In this document: piece after piece, positions 28,025-36,286 of the stretch | Position numbering within the stretch: the first letter of the stretch is position 1 | Layout: each line of letters starts with the position of its first letter | NCBI GenBank assembly: GCA_016783965.1 | Contig: JADHVO010000004.1 | Span: 400,086 to 464,085, forward strand | Origin: Alphaproteobacteria bacterium | GTDB lineage: Bacteria > Pseudomonadota > Alphaproteobacteria > Micropepsales > Micropepsaceae | Length of the DNA stretch: 64,000 nucleotides | Direction: 5' to 3' | The notes under the pieces: model-generated | What the model saw: only the letters and a program-made list of their open reading frames with translations | Database searches by the model: none | What the model was told of the DNA's origin: nothing | Made by a program: the position numbers and the translations under genes

Positions 28025-29230
28025 ATGAGCGCCGCGGAATCCCTCGACTCCGATCTCGATGCCTTCCGCACGGACGCGCGCGCGTGGATCGCGGCGAACT
28101 TCCCGGCGTCGCTCAAGGGCAAGCCCGCGCTGCAGTTCATGGAAGGCTTCGGCTCGCAGGAGCCGGATTTCCTGAGATGGAAAGCCGCGATGGGCGCGAA
28201 AGGATGGGGCGTTCCCACCTGGCCGCGCGAATGGGGCGGTGGTGGTCTCTCGCGTGGACAGGCACGGGTACTGCAACAAGAAATCGCCGCGGCCGGCGCC
28301 TTCAATCCGATCGGCGGCATGGGCGTCATGATGTTTGGTCCGACGTTGCTCGAATTCGGCACCGATGAACAGAAGCGTCGCTTCATGCCTGGCATCGTCA
28401 ACGGCACGACGCGCTGGTGCCAGGGCTACTCTGAACCCGGCGCCGGCTCCGACCTCGCCTCGCTGCGCACGCAGTGCGTCGACAAGGGCGACCACTATCT
28501 CATCAACGGCCAGAAGATCTGGACCAGCGGCGCGCAGTTTGCCGACTGGTGCTTTTGCCTCGTGCGCACCGACAACACCAAGAAGCACGAAGGCATCAGC
28601 TTCATCACAATCGACATGAGATCGCCCGGCGTCGAACCGCGCCCGATCAAGCTGATCAGCGGCGCCTCCGTCTTCTGCGAAACCTTCTTCACCGACGTGA
28701 AGGTCCCGAAAGACCAACTCATCGGCACGCTCAACGCCGGCTGGACAATCGCCAAGCGCCTGCTCCAGTTCGAGCGTCAGAACATCGCGGGCGGCGGCAG
28801 CGGCGCGGCCGGCACCGCTGCGGTCTATGACCTCGAGCACGCGGCCAAGGACTATGTCGGCATGGAGAACGACAAGGTCGCCGACCGCGACCTGCGCTCC
28901 CGGATCACCGCGCACAAGATGGAAGCGCGCGCCTTCCAGATGACCATCCGCCGCTCGGAGGAAGAGGCGAAGGCCGGGAAAGGCCCCTCCGCTGCCGCAT
29001 CGGTGTTCAAATACGCCATGGCGAAGATCAACCAGGAGCGCACGGAGCTTCTGGTCGAAACGCTCGGCACCCAGGGCCTGGGCTGGGAAGGCGACGCCTA
29101 CAGTCCGCGAGAGACAATGGCGATGCGCACCATGCTGCGCGCCAAGGGAAATTCCATCGAAGGCGGCACGTCGGAGGTGAACCTCAACGTCGTCTCCAAG
29201 CGCGTGCTGGGCCTTCCGGATCAGAAGTAA
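28025..29230 (+). CDS. Acyl-CoA dehydrogenase 3 (type A)
   Basis: 401 residues, starting three bases after the stop of gene 2, so translation is almost certainly coupled. It has the same family signatures (CQGYSEPGAGSDLASLRTQC, IWTSGAQFADWCF) and the type A C-terminus SIEGGTSEVNLNVVSKRVLG. The possible catalytic Glu is in LLQFERQN. A Gly/Ala-rich loop (AGGGSGAAGTAAVYDLEHA) replaces the longer loop of type B. The substrate is unknown; the cluster context suggests fatty or branched acyl-CoA. Confidence 0.92.
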   Translation: MSAAESLDSDLDAFRTDARAWIAANFPASLKGKPALQFMEGFGSQEPDFLRWKAAMGAKGWGVPTWPREWGGGGLSRGQARVLQQEIAAAGAFNPIGGMGVMMFGPTLLEFGTDEQKRRFMPGIVNGTTRWCQGYSEPGAGSDLASLRTQCVDKGDHYLINGQKIWTSGAQFADWCFCLVRTDNTKKHEGISFITIDMRSPGVEPRPIKLISGASVFCETFFTDVKVPKDQLIGTLNAGWTIAKRLLQFERQNIAGGGSGAAGTAAVYDLEHAAKDYVGMENDKVADRDLRSRITAHKMEARAFQMTIRRSEEEAKAGKGPSAAASVFKYAMAKINQERTELLVETLGTQGLGWEGDAYSPRETMAMRTMLRAKGNSIEGGTSEVNLNVVSKRVLGLPDQK

Positions 29231-29247
29231 GCAACAGGAGCAAACGC

Positions 29248-30462
29248 ATGAGTGCGGCCGCGAACGCCGATACCGATCTGGAGGCCTTCCGCCTCGAAGC
29301 CCGCAAATGGCTGGAAGCCAACTTCCCGCCGTCGCTGAAAGGCAAGGGTGGCATGATGATGGGCGAAGACGGCCCGTCGAACACCACCGACTTCGCCAAG
29401 TGGAAAAAGGCGATGGGCGATAGGGGCTGGGGCACGCCGACCTGGCCGAAAGAGTATGGTGCGGGTGGCCTCTCGACCGCGCAGGCGCGCGTGCTGCAAC
29501 AGGAGATGGGCCGCATCGGCGCCTTCAATCCGATTGGCGGCATGGGCGTGATGATGTTCGGTCCGACGCTGCTCGAATACGGCAGCCCCGAGCAGAAAGC
29601 CAAGCACGTCCCCGGTATCGTGAAGGGCGACGTGTGGTGGTGCCAGGGCTACAGCGAACCCGGTGCCGGCTCCGACCTCGCCTCGCTGCGCACGCAGTGC
29701 ATCGACAAGGGCGACCACTTCCTGGTCAACGGCTCCAAGATATGGACCTCGGGCGCACAGTTCGCGGACATGTGCTTCGCCCTGGTCCGCACCGACAACA
29801 GCAAGAAGCATGAAGGCATCTCCTTCCTGCTGATCGACATGAAGTCGCCGGGCGTCGAAGTCCGGCCGATCAAGCTGATCAGCGGCAATTCGCCGTTCTG
29901 CGAGACCTTCTTCACCGACGTGAAGGTGCCGAAGGAGAATCTGATGGGTCCGCTGAACGGCGGCTGGACCATCGGCAAGCGCCTGCTTCAGTTCGAGCGC
30001 GCGGGTCTCGGCGGCGGCGTGGGCGGCGGTGGTCTCAACCGCGGTGGCGAAGCCCGCACCCTCGATGTCGTGGCGAAGGAATATGTAGGCGCCAATGACA
30101 ACGGGCAGGTTGCCGACGCCGACCTGCGCACGCGCCTTACCAATCACCTGATGGACCAGCGCGCGTTCATGATGACCATCTTCCGCGCGCAGGCGGAGGC
30201 CAAGGGCAACCAGGGTCCATCGGCCACCACCTCCATCATGAAGAACGCGGGCTCGCGCATCGGCCAGGAACGTGCCGAGCTCCTGGTCGAAGTGATGGGC
30301 CATCAGGGCCTCGGCTGGGAAGGCGAAGGCTTCACGCGTGACGAACTCGACACCATCCGCGGCTGGCTCGGCGGCAAGGCGACGACGATCTACGGCGGCA
30401 GCCAGGAGATCCAGAACAACATCATCGCCAAGCGTATCCTCGGCCTGCTCGATCACCAGTAA
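29248..30462 (+). CDS. Acyl-CoA dehydrogenase 4 (type B)
   Basis: 404 residues, with an ACAGGAG ribosome-binding site eight bases before ATG 29248. It has the full set of family motifs: WCQGYSEPGAGSDLASLRTQ, FCETFFTDVKVPKENLMGPL, and IYGGSQEIQNNIIAKRILGL. It is closest to gene 2 (same loop position with GLGGGVGGGGLNRGGEAR and the same YGG end). It sits in the middle of the five-gene run with an 17-base gap on its left. Confidence 0.92.
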   Translation: MSAAANADTDLEAFRLEARKWLEANFPPSLKGKGGMMMGEDGPSNTTDFAKWKKAMGDRGWGTPTWPKEYGAGGLSTAQARVLQQEMGRIGAFNPIGGMGVMMFGPTLLEYGSPEQKAKHVPGIVKGDVWWCQGYSEPGAGSDLASLRTQCIDKGDHFLVNGSKIWTSGAQFADMCFALVRTDNSKKHEGISFLLIDMKSPGVEVRPIKLISGNSPFCETFFTDVKVPKENLMGPLNGGWTIGKRLLQFERAGLGGGVGGGGLNRGGEARTLDVVAKEYVGANDNGQVADADLRTRLTNHLMDQRAFMMTIFRAQAEAKGNQGPSATTSIMKNAGSRIGQERAELLVEVMGHQGLGWEGEGFTRDELDTIRGWLGGKATTIYGGSQEIQNNIIAKRILGLLDHQ

Positions 30463-30501
30463 CCGGCACACACGAACACAGAACTTGAAGGGAAGAACAC
30501 A

Positions 30502-31626
30502 ATGGCAGTCTTGAACGAAGAACAGACGATGATCCGCGACGGTGCGAAGTCGTGGGTGTCGGAGAAGTCGCCGGTCACCGCCTTCCGCAAGGTGCGCGAC
30601 AGCGGCAACGCCGACGGCTTCGACCGCGCGGCGTGGAAGGAAATGGCCGAGATGGGCTGGGCCGGTATCCTCATTCCGGAAGATCTCGGCGGCACCGGCC
30701 TCGGCTACCTGACGCTCGGCCTCGTGCTGGAAGAAACCGGCCGTACGCTCACTGCTTCGCCGCTGATCTCCACCGCGCTCACCGCGACCACCGCGCTGCT
30801 GCTCGGCGCGTCGGATGCGCAGAAGAAGAAGTACCTGCCGCAAATCGCGGAAGGAAAGCTGATCGCGACGCTCGCCGTCGACGAAGGCCCGCACCACCAT
30901 CCGGAGAAGATCGCACTCGCCGGAACCGCGTCGGGCGGCAAGGTGAAGCTCAACGGCAGGAAGACCTGGGTGCTGGACGGCGGGACCGCCGACCTCATCA
31001 TCGTCGCGGCCCGCACCTCCGGCAAACCCGGCGACAAGTCCGGCATCACGCTGGTCGCGGTCGACGGCAAGGCATCCGGCCTGACGCGCGAGAAGTTGAA
31101 GACCGTCGACAGCCGGGGCTACGCAAACCTGACGTTCAAGGATGTCGAGGGCGAAGCGTTGGGATCGGGCGAAGGCTACGGCATCCTCGACGCGACACTG
31201 GACCGCGCCCGCGCCGGTCTCGCGGCGGAGATGCTCGGCCACGCCGCGCAGTCCTTCGACGTCACGCTCGAATACCTCAAGACCCGCGAGCAGTTCGGCC
31301 AGAAGATCGGCAGCTTCCAGGCGCTCCAGCACCGCGCCGCGAAGATGTTCACCGATCTCGAGCTGGCGCGCTCCTGCGTCGAAGGTGCGCTCGCCGCGAT
31401 CGACAAGGATGCGAACGACGTGGCGCAGCTTGCCTCGCTCGCCAAAGCCAAGGTCGGCGATCTCGTCCATCTCGTGTCCAACGAGATGGTGCAGATGCAT
31501 GGCGGCATCGGCATGACGGACGCGCACGATGCCGGCCTCTACCTGAAGCGCGCCCGCGCCCAGGAGGCGACCTTCGGCGGCAGCTCCTATCACCGCGACC
31601 GCTACGCCACGCTGCTGGGTTATTAG
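30502..31626 (+). CDS. Acyl-CoA dehydrogenase 5 (short, divergent)
   Basis: 374 residues, clearly shorter and more divergent than the other four. It keeps the FadE fold: LIPEDLGGTGLGYLTLGLVL, TREQFGQKIGSFQALQHRAA and MVQMHGGIGMTDAHDAGLYL. In place of the ER pair seen in genes 1-4 it has a DR pair (DATLDRARAGLAAE), and the C-terminal YEG segment is replaced by ATFGGSSYHRDR. It may be the partner subunit of a heteromeric dehydrogenase, as known for some paired actinobacterial FadE enzymes. It is the last gene before the terminator. Confidence 0.88.
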   Translation: MAVLNEEQTMIRDGAKSWVSEKSPVTAFRKVRDSGNADGFDRAAWKEMAEMGWAGILIPEDLGGTGLGYLTLGLVLEETGRTLTASPLISTALTATTALLLGASDAQKKKYLPQIAEGKLIATLAVDEGPHHHPEKIALAGTASGGKVKLNGRKTWVLDGGTADLIIVAARTSGKPGDKSGITLVAVDGKASGLTREKLKTVDSRGYANLTFKDVEGEALGSGEGYGILDATLDRARAGLAAEMLGHAAQSFDVTLEYLKTREQFGQKIGSFQALQHRAAKMFTDLELARSCVEGALAAIDKDANDVAQLASLAKAKVGDLVHLVSNEMVQMHGGIGMTDAHDAGLYLKRARAQEATFGGSSYHRDRYATLLGY

Positions 31627-31704
31627 TGACAAGGCTCCTCCCTTGCCGCGACGCGGCGGCGGAGGAGGACCATCGCGCAGCGAGACCGCCCCGCACACAT
31701 GCAG

Positions 31705-31731
31705 AAGGCCGGGGTTCGCCCCGGCCTTTTT
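31705..31731 (+). terminator. Intrinsic terminator after the acyl-CoA dehydrogenase run
   Basis: Perfect 10-base stem AAGGCCGGGG / CCCCGGCCTT with a TTCG tetraloop, followed by TTTG. It lies 79 bases after the stop of the fifth gene. Confidence 0.9.
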
Positions 31732-31744
31732 GTTCACCGTGCCG

Positions 31745-31785
31745 TTCGCGATTTTGTCGACGTCCCCACAAGGGGGAGGTGATGG
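31745..31785 (+). repeat. Dispersed intergenic repeat, copy b
   Basis: Core TTCGCGATTTTGTCGACGTC followed by CCCACAAGGGGGAGGTGATG. It shares the first part with copy a (1263-1291) and the second part with the right arm of copy c (41353-41494). A small hairpin, TCCCC-ACAA-GGGGGA, lies inside. Confidence 0.75.
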
Positions 31786-32202
31786 CCAAAAAAAGAGCGG
31801 GAGTTGCCGCTTCGGACGCTGTGGCGGGGCCGTGAGGGCTGGTGCCTGTGATGCGTTCCGGGGCTGATCCCGCTGGTCTTGTGCGTCTGACTGGCCGGCG
31901 CAAGGGAGAACCCAACCGCTCGGCGTCTGCGCTTTAAACCACCGTTCCTTTGCCGGCCCCTTTGGATGTTCGCCCGTCTGCCTCGCCACATGCGGCGTAA
32001 GGGTCAGTTCGGCGGATAGATTCCGGGCCGGCGGGGTTGTCGCGCGAGGCGCCCCGTAAGGTCCTGTATGTGCTCGCGAATTATCAGATCAAGCGATGGC
32101 AATGCTCCTTCATGGAAGGAACATATAGGGGTTATAGATATGTGTGTCAAGACCTATTTTAGGACCATTGTGTTGGATATTTTCTCGCAAGGACGCGCGG
32201 CG

Positions 32203-32322
32203 ATGGCGATGCGGCACCAGAAGGAAGCGGCGGCGCGGCCGGTGTTCGACGGCGTCGACCTGGCGCCGCTGAACACGAAGGGGCGGCCCGTTCCTGTTGC
32301 GCCTTCGCGCGGTGCCCAATGA
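32203..32322 (+). CDS. Possible small protein, 39 residues
   Basis: An ATG preceded by AAGGA at 32189-32193 opens a 39-codon frame whose third positions are mostly G or C, unlike the AT-richer bases just upstream. The peptide starts MAMRHQKEAAARPVFDG and ends VAPSRGAQ. It is basic, with no signal or membrane segment, and I do not recognise it. It could also be the start of a gene broken by a frameshift, given the coding-like remnant that ends at 32512. Confidence 0.3.
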   Translation: MAMRHQKEAAARPVFDGVDLAPLNTKGRPVPVAPSRGAQ

Positions 32323-32364
32323 AGGACCATCCGGACGGTCTATGTCGTGTCGGGGCGGCTGAAC

Positions 32365-32512
32365 GAGCCTGCGATCGCCGCCGGAGACACGGCACCGGGC
32401 GCGCGCTGCACGCCGAGACCGACGTGCTGATCCACGTGATCACGCCGGAGCCGGTCATCACTGGGCCGGGTACTATCGCTACCGCTGCCACGGGACGTGG
32501 TGTTACCGCTGA
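32365..32512 (+). pseudogene. Possible remnant of a small secreted protein
   Basis: An open stretch of ~48 codons with no start codon ends in GAGHHWAGYYRYRCHGTWCY plus Arg and a stop. The aromatic, His- and Cys-rich tail looks like the C-terminus of small exported alphaproteobacterial proteins rather than random sequence. An upstream in-frame stop at 32360 prevents a normal start. Low certainty. Confidence 0.25.
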
Positions 32513-32692
32513 GGCGGCCGGCCCGGCATTAACCGAAACGGCCGATGCCCGCGTTCCTCAGCGGCCAAGGCCCGCGCCCCGGCCGGCAGCCCCTCAAATT
32601 ATTTTCTGAGCCGCGACCCCGGCGGCGGGTTTGGGCCCTCTTATCCGGTGAATGCGCCAATAGCGGCGCGTCACGAACCGGAGCACGGCACC

Positions 32693-32899
32693 ATGTGGTA
32701 TAGGAAGAACGTTGGCGGGTGGGAGCGCGCGGCGAGGCTGATCGGCGGGGGCCTGATGCTCATATGCGGCGTGGTTGCGCTGCACGCGTCGCCTCTGGGG
32801 CTTTTGCTCGGCGGCGCGGGTGTCGTGACGCTGGTTACCGGCGTGTTCGGCTATTGCCCGGCCTGTGCCATCGCCGGGCGCGCGCCTCTGAAGGGGTGA
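32693..32899 (+). CDS. DUF2892 (YgaP-like) small membrane protein with CPAC motif
   Basis: 68 residues from ATG 32693 (a GTG at 32648 would add 15). The start WYRKNVGGWERAARLIGG is the DUF2892 signature; two transmembrane helices follow, with GYCPACAIAGRAPL near the C-terminus. Family members occur as rhodanese tails or alone, and their role is unclear. The CPAC pair could bind metal or be redox active. Its stop overlaps the region of the sigma-factor start, so they are co-translated. Confidence 0.82.
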   Translation: MWYRKNVGGWERAARLIGGGLMLICGVVALHASPLGLLLGGAGVVTLVTGVFGYCPACAIAGRAPLKG

Positions 32900-32904
32900 C
32901 GGCC

Positions 32905-33438
32905 GTGGCGCGCGTATCGGACGATATCCTGCTCGCGGCACAATCGGGTGACCGGCACGCGCTGACGCAGCTGCTGGTCGCGCTGCAACCCGACATTCGG
33001 CGCTATGCACGGCGCCTTTGCCACCGCGCTTCGGTCATCGAGGACGTGGTGCAGGAAGTGCTCATCGTCGTGTACCGGCGCGTGGGCACGATCCGCAGTC
33101 CGGCCGCACTCGCCGGCTGGCTGGTGACCGTCATCGCGCGCGTTTGCATGCTGCCGGCGCTGATGCTCATGCGCGGGGTCGAGGAGCTCACCAGCCTGGA
33201 CGAGTCGCGCGCGCTGGCAAAGGTCCCGCCGGACGAGCTGCGCATAGACCTGGTCCATGCGATCGAGTCGCTTTCGCCGTCGCATCGCGAAGTGCTGCTG
33301 CTGCGCGATCTGGAAGACCTGACGATCTGGGAAATCGCCGGGCGGCTGGGCGTGACGCGCGAGGCGGCCAAAAGCCGCCTGCGCCGCGCCCGCGCCCTGG
33401 TGCGCGAATACCTGCTCGGCGATGGCGGGCGCAAATGA
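32905..33438 (+). CDS. RNA polymerase sigma factor, sigma-70 family (ECF-like)
   Basis: 177 residues from GTG 32905, chosen because AAGGGG (32891-32896) is eight bases upstream; GTG 32896 is an alternative. Region 2 is seen in RRYARRLCHRASVIEDVVQE followed by VLIVVYRRVGTI, and region 4 in SLSPSHREVLLLRDLEDLTI and the helix-turn-helix AGRLGVTREAAKSRLRRAR. No anti-sigma gene of known type is adjacent; instead the gene overlaps the next one, a small CPMC membrane protein (ATGA at 33435-33438). Confidence 0.9.
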   Translation: MARVSDDILLAAQSGDRHALTQLLVALQPDIRRYARRLCHRASVIEDVVQEVLIVVYRRVGTIRSPAALAGWLVTVIARVCMLPALMLMRGVEELTSLDESRALAKVPPDELRIDLVHAIESLSPSHREVLLLRDLEDLTIWEIAGRLGVTREAAKSRLRRARALVREYLLGDGGRK

Positions 33439-33680
33439 ATTACTTTCGCGGAGCCGGCCTGTTCGGGAGCGCCTTCCTGGGTGCACACCTTTTGCGCGGC
33501 GCCGCGGCGGCGGCGCTGCTCGCCTGGGCAATCGTCCACCAGACCGCGCAGCCATGGCTATCGCTGGGCGCGGGCGTTGGCGCGCTCATTGCGTTTCGGG
33601 GATGCCCGATGTGCTGGACCGTGGGCCTGGTCGAGACGCTTTCGCACGGCCGCTTTGCGTCGCGCGATCATGGAGGATGA
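33435..33680 (+). CDS. Small membrane protein with CPMC motif
   Basis: 81 residues with two hydrophobic helices (LFGSAFLGAHLLRGAAAAAL and LSLGAGVGALIAFRGCPMCW). The CPMC motif at the end of the second helix parallels CPAC in the DUF2892 protein two genes upstream. It overlaps the sigma-factor stop by four bases. I do not recognise a family. By position it could sense or hold the sigma factor at the membrane, but nothing in the sequence proves this. Confidence 0.7.
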   Translation: MNYFRGAGLFGSAFLGAHLLRGAAAAALLAWAIVHQTAQPWLSLGAGVGALIAFRGCPMCWTVGLVETLSHGRFASRDHGG

Positions 33681-33683
33681 GCC

Positions 33684-34190
33684 ATGCGCCGTTTCTGGGC
33701 TTCGCTGGGGTCGCTGGTGTTCTTCATCGTCGCGCCGGGGACCATTCTGGGCCTCATTCCGTGGTGGATCACGCAGTGGCGCGTCGGCCCGCCGTTCTTC
33801 GGCATCGAGGCTTTGCGATGGGCCGGTGTCGCGATGATCGTGCTGGGGTTCCTGCCGCTCCTCAGTTCGTTTGCGCGTTTCACCTGGGACGGGCTTGGCA
33901 CACCCGCACCGATCGCGCCGCCGACGCGTCTCGTCGTGACCGGCTTCTATCGCCGTGTGCGCAACCCGATCTATATCGCGCTGCTCACCATTCTGCTGGG
34001 CGAGGCGCTGTTGTTCGGCGACGAACGGGTGGCGGTGTGGGGCGTGCTCTTCTGGCTGTTCACGTTTGCCGTCGTCGTGATCCAGGAAGAGCCCTCGCTG
34101 CGCGAGCAGTTCGGCGAGGAGTATCGCACCTACTGCAAGAACGTGCCGCGATGGGTGCCGAGGATCATTCCGTACAAACCATCGTCCTGA
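33684..34190 (+). CDS. Isoprenylcysteine carboxyl methyltransferase (ICMT)-like membrane protein
   Basis: 168 residues with about four transmembrane helices. The C-terminal block has the ICMT/phospholipid methyltransferase signature: VVTGFYRRVRNPIYIALLTI, then a late EEPSLREQFGEEYRTYCKNV. Bacterial members methylate small substrates or lipids with S-adenosylmethionine; the substrate here is unknown. It follows the CPMC protein with a three-base gap, closing the sigma-factor operon. Confidence 0.88.
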   Translation: MRRFWASLGSLVFFIVAPGTILGLIPWWITQWRVGPPFFGIEALRWAGVAMIVLGFLPLLSSFARFTWDGLGTPAPIAPPTRLVVTGFYRRVRNPIYIALLTILLGEALLFGDERVAVWGVLFWLFTFAVVVIQEEPSLREQFGEEYRTYCKNVPRWVPRIIPYKPSS

Positions 34191-34281
34191 AGGCGGCCGG
34201 CAGTTGCACGGTTTTCACGTTGGGGCGAAACAACCGACACAGATCCCGGTCCAGACTGGAACGCAAACCGGAGAGATACCC

Positions 34282-34659
34282 ATGGCAGACACCGTCGGCG
34301 CTTTCGCCATCGTGCCCAGCAACGATCTTGTGGCCGCGATTCCGTTCTGGGAGCGGCTGGGCTTCACCCGGACCGGCGGCGACGCGTCCTATGTGATCGT
34401 GACGGGCTGGGGCTGCGAGGTGCACCTCACGCAGGCGGGTGCGCCGCCGTGGAACGTGCCCGAAGAGCACAATCCGTTCGGCGTCTTCATCCGCACGCCG
34501 GAGGTGGATACGATCGCGGCGCGGGTGGACGACCTGATCATCCGGCCCGGCGGCATCCTGCGCCATCGCGAATGGGGGATGTATGAGTTCGGGGTGGCCG
34601 GCCCCGACGGCATGCTGATCCGGATCGGCTGGCCTTCCCGCCTGATGGCCGCCCGGTAG
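34282..34659 (+). CDS. VOC family protein (glyoxalase/bleomycin resistance type)
   Basis: 125 residues from ATG 34282, with GGAGAG eight bases before it. It starts AFAIVPSNDLVAAIPFWERL, typical of the vicinal-oxygen-chelate fold, and ends YEFGVAGPDGMLIRIGWP, with possible metal-binding His in EVHLTQAG. Such proteins include bleomycin-binding and glyoxalase relatives. The single domain would act as a dimer. It stands alone. Confidence 0.88.
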   Translation: MADTVGAFAIVPSNDLVAAIPFWERLGFTRTGGDASYVIVTGWGCEVHLTQAGAPPWNVPEEHNPFGVFIRTPEVDTIAARVDDLIIRPGGILRHREWGMYEFGVAGPDGMLIRIGWPSRLMAAR

Positions 34660-34662
34660 CCT

Positions 34663-34911
34663 TCAGCGGAAATTGCCGCGGAACTGGCTGTTGTAGACGC
34701 CCATGATGGTGTCGCTGCGGGCGCGCAGGCGGGCGGCGTCCTGCGTGAAGCCCAGCGCGCCGGCGACCTCGATGGCGCGGGCGAGAAAGAAGAGCGCGTC
34801 GTCCTTCAGGTCCTTCTGGCCGTGGCTGGGGGCTTCGTACATGGCGGCGTAGGCGTGCTCGGCCCTTTGCTCGTACTCCAGCATGAGTTCGCGGGTCGGT
34901 GCGGTTGTCAT
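34663..34911 (-). CDS. Small helical protein of unknown function
   Basis: 82 residues, probably all helical: LMLEYEQRAEHAYAAMYEAP, then DDALFFLARAIEVAGALGFT and RLRARSDTIMGVYNSQFRGN. No membrane segment and no signal. The middle looks like one TPR-like helical hairpin. It is separated by three bases from the convergent VOC gene and by ~100 bases from the hydrolase. I do not recognise a family. Confidence 0.6.
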   Translation of the reverse strand: MTTAPTRELMLEYEQRAEHAYAAMYEAPSHGQKDLKDDALFFLARAIEVAGALGFTQDAARLRARSDTIMGVYNSQFRGNFR

Positions 34912-35010
34912 GAGCAGCGGAGGTTAGAGGCGGATGAACGGCGGCGCCACTTGAGTCTCCGGCGCGAAGACGCGCACCGCCGCGAAGGCCTACACGCCTA
35001 CCGGTGGGTC

Positions 35011-35778
35011 TCAGACAGACTTCAGCCAGTCGAGCGCGGCGGCAGCGACGTCTTCCCAGCCCGGTTCCTCGATCAGCCAGTGGCTGTGGCCGGCGAGTTC
35101 TTTGAATGTCGCGTGCCGGTAGCGGGCGGCGACGCGCTGCACGGTGCCGGGCGGGTTGATCTTGTCGTGCTCGCCGGTAACGCACCAAACGGGGCACGTC
35201 ACGGCCGGCGCGCTGACATGGCTGGCGCGCGCCGCGTCCCAGCCCCAATGCATGATCTCGAACGTGGCGCGGCCGGATTCGGGGACGAATTGCGCGAAGA
35301 CGCGGCGGCGGTCGGCCATGGGCAGACGGTCAAGCGAGGCGTGGGCGGCGACGTCGAAGCTGGGCTTCAGCACCTGGTTCCACATCGGGCCGTTGAGCAT
35401 CATGGTCTGGGCCGAGGCGATCTCGAACAGCGTGGAAGGCAGCACGCCCCAGGGCGCGCAGGGCGCGAGCAGGACGAGCGCGCGGGCCCTGCCCTTCGAC
35501 GCCAGCATCTGCGCCAGCAATCCGCCGAGGGAATGGCCGAGGAGAATGGGAGTGTCGTCCAGCGCCTTGATGAACTTGCCCAGGTCTTTCGCGTAGTCCA
35601 CGAGGCCGGTGGAACCGAGCGCCTGCGGCGGGTTCATGCCGTGGCCGTGGTGGCGCAGCAGCGGCGTGTGCACCGTGTAGCCCGCGGCCTCGAACGGTTC
35701 GCGGAAGGCGTCGAACGACCAGGGGCCGACGAAGGCACCGTGGATCATCACAATCGGCGGGCGTTTGGTCTTGCTCAC
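35011..35778 (-). CDS. Alpha/beta hydrolase
   Basis: 255 residues. The start [20 protein letters not shown] has the oxyanion HG motif, and the nucleophile elbow is GHSLGG (Ser near residue 95). An Asp in [12 protein letters not shown] and a His in [14 protein letters not shown] complete a plausible triad. The GTG start at 35778 overlaps the rppH stop by four bases (GTGA), so it is co-translated with rppH. The substrate is not known. Confidence 0.9.
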   Translation of the reverse strand: MSKTKRPPIVMIHGAFVGPWSFDAFREPFEAAGYTVHTPLLRHHGHGMNPPQALGSTGLVDYAKDLGKFIKALDDTPILLGHSLGGLLAQMLASKGRARALVLLAPCAPWGVLPSTLFEIASAQTMMLNGPMWNQVLKPSFDVAAHASLDRLPMADRRRVFAQFVPESGRATFEIMHWGWDAARASHVSAPAVTCPVWCVTGEHDKINPPGTVQRVAARYRHATFKELAGHSHWLIEEPGWEDVAAAALDWLKSV

Positions 35779-36272
35779 CCGACCGGACCGGCCACGTCGC
35801 GGAAGGCGGCGATCACCTTCATGTAGGTGTCGCGCTTGAACGGAACGATCAGGCGCGGCAGCGCCTCCAGCGCCAGCCACTTCCACTGGCCGAATTCCGG
35901 TTCGTGGGTGGCGATATTGATGTCCTTGTCCTCGCCGGTGAAGCGCATGGCAATCCACTTCTGGCGCTGGCCGCGATACTTGCCGTGCAGCGCGACGCCC
36001 AGCAGATGCGGCGGCAGATCGTAGGTAAGCCACTCGTCCATCTCGGCGATGACGGTGGCCTTGCCGGTGCCAACTTCTTCCTCCAGCTCGCGCAGCGCGG
36101 CCTGGCGCGGCGACTCGCCGTCGTCGATGCCGCCCTGCGGCATCTGCCAGCCCTCGACCGTCTGGTCGATGCGGCGGCCGACGAACACCAGCCCCTCGTT
36201 GTTGATCAGCATGATCCCGACACAGGGGCGATACGGCAGGTCGTCGTGCTTGAGGAGACCCTGGCGCGGCAT
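35775..36272 (-). CDS. rppH: RNA pyrophosphohydrolase RppH (Nudix)
   Basis: 165 residues from ATG 36272. It starts [20 protein letters not shown], then [20 protein letters not shown] with ELEEEVG, the Nudix box GX5EX7REUXEEXGU. The later [10 protein letters not shown] and [20 protein letters not shown] match RppH/NudH. It removes pyrophosphate from 5'-triphosphorylated RNA. It is in the usual alphaproteobacterial location after the polysaccharide deacetylase-like gene. An upstream in-frame extension exists but does not fit the family. Confidence 0.93.
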   Translation of the reverse strand: MPRQGLLKHDDLPYRPCVGIMLINNEGLVFVGRRIDQTVEGWQMPQGGIDDGESPRQAALRELEEEVGTGKATVIAEMDEWLTYDLPPHLLGVALHGKYRGQRQKWIAMRFTGEDKDINIATHEPEFGQWKWLALEALPRLIVPFKRDTYMKVIAAFRDVAGPVG

Positions 36273-36286
36273 CGGGCGTGGTGCTG

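Larger units (their letters stand above)
31732..32692. other. Gene-poor stretch, about 960 bases
   Basis: No gene with recognised homology. It holds repeat copy b (31745-31785), a short AT-richer part near 32090-32190 with the palindrome TCCTTCATGGAAGGA, a possible 39-codon frame at 32203-32322, and a frame ending at 32512 without a start codon. Frames on the minus strand here lack coding signal. It may be a decayed region or carry an unrecognised small RNA. Confidence 0.5.

Noticed and set aside
26846..28915. 689-codon antisense frame over dehydrogenases 2 and 3
   Set aside because: Antisense image of two clear genes; no motif.
29221..31989. 922-codon open frame antisense to acyl-CoA dehydrogenases 4 and 5
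   Set aside because: It mirrors two well-supported genes and crosses their intergenic gap and terminator; no domain is seen.
32319..32609. 96-codon frame in the gene-poor stretch
   Set aside because: Mixed third-position usage, no family, no convincing ribosome-binding site; another frame in the same bases has the more protein-like tail.
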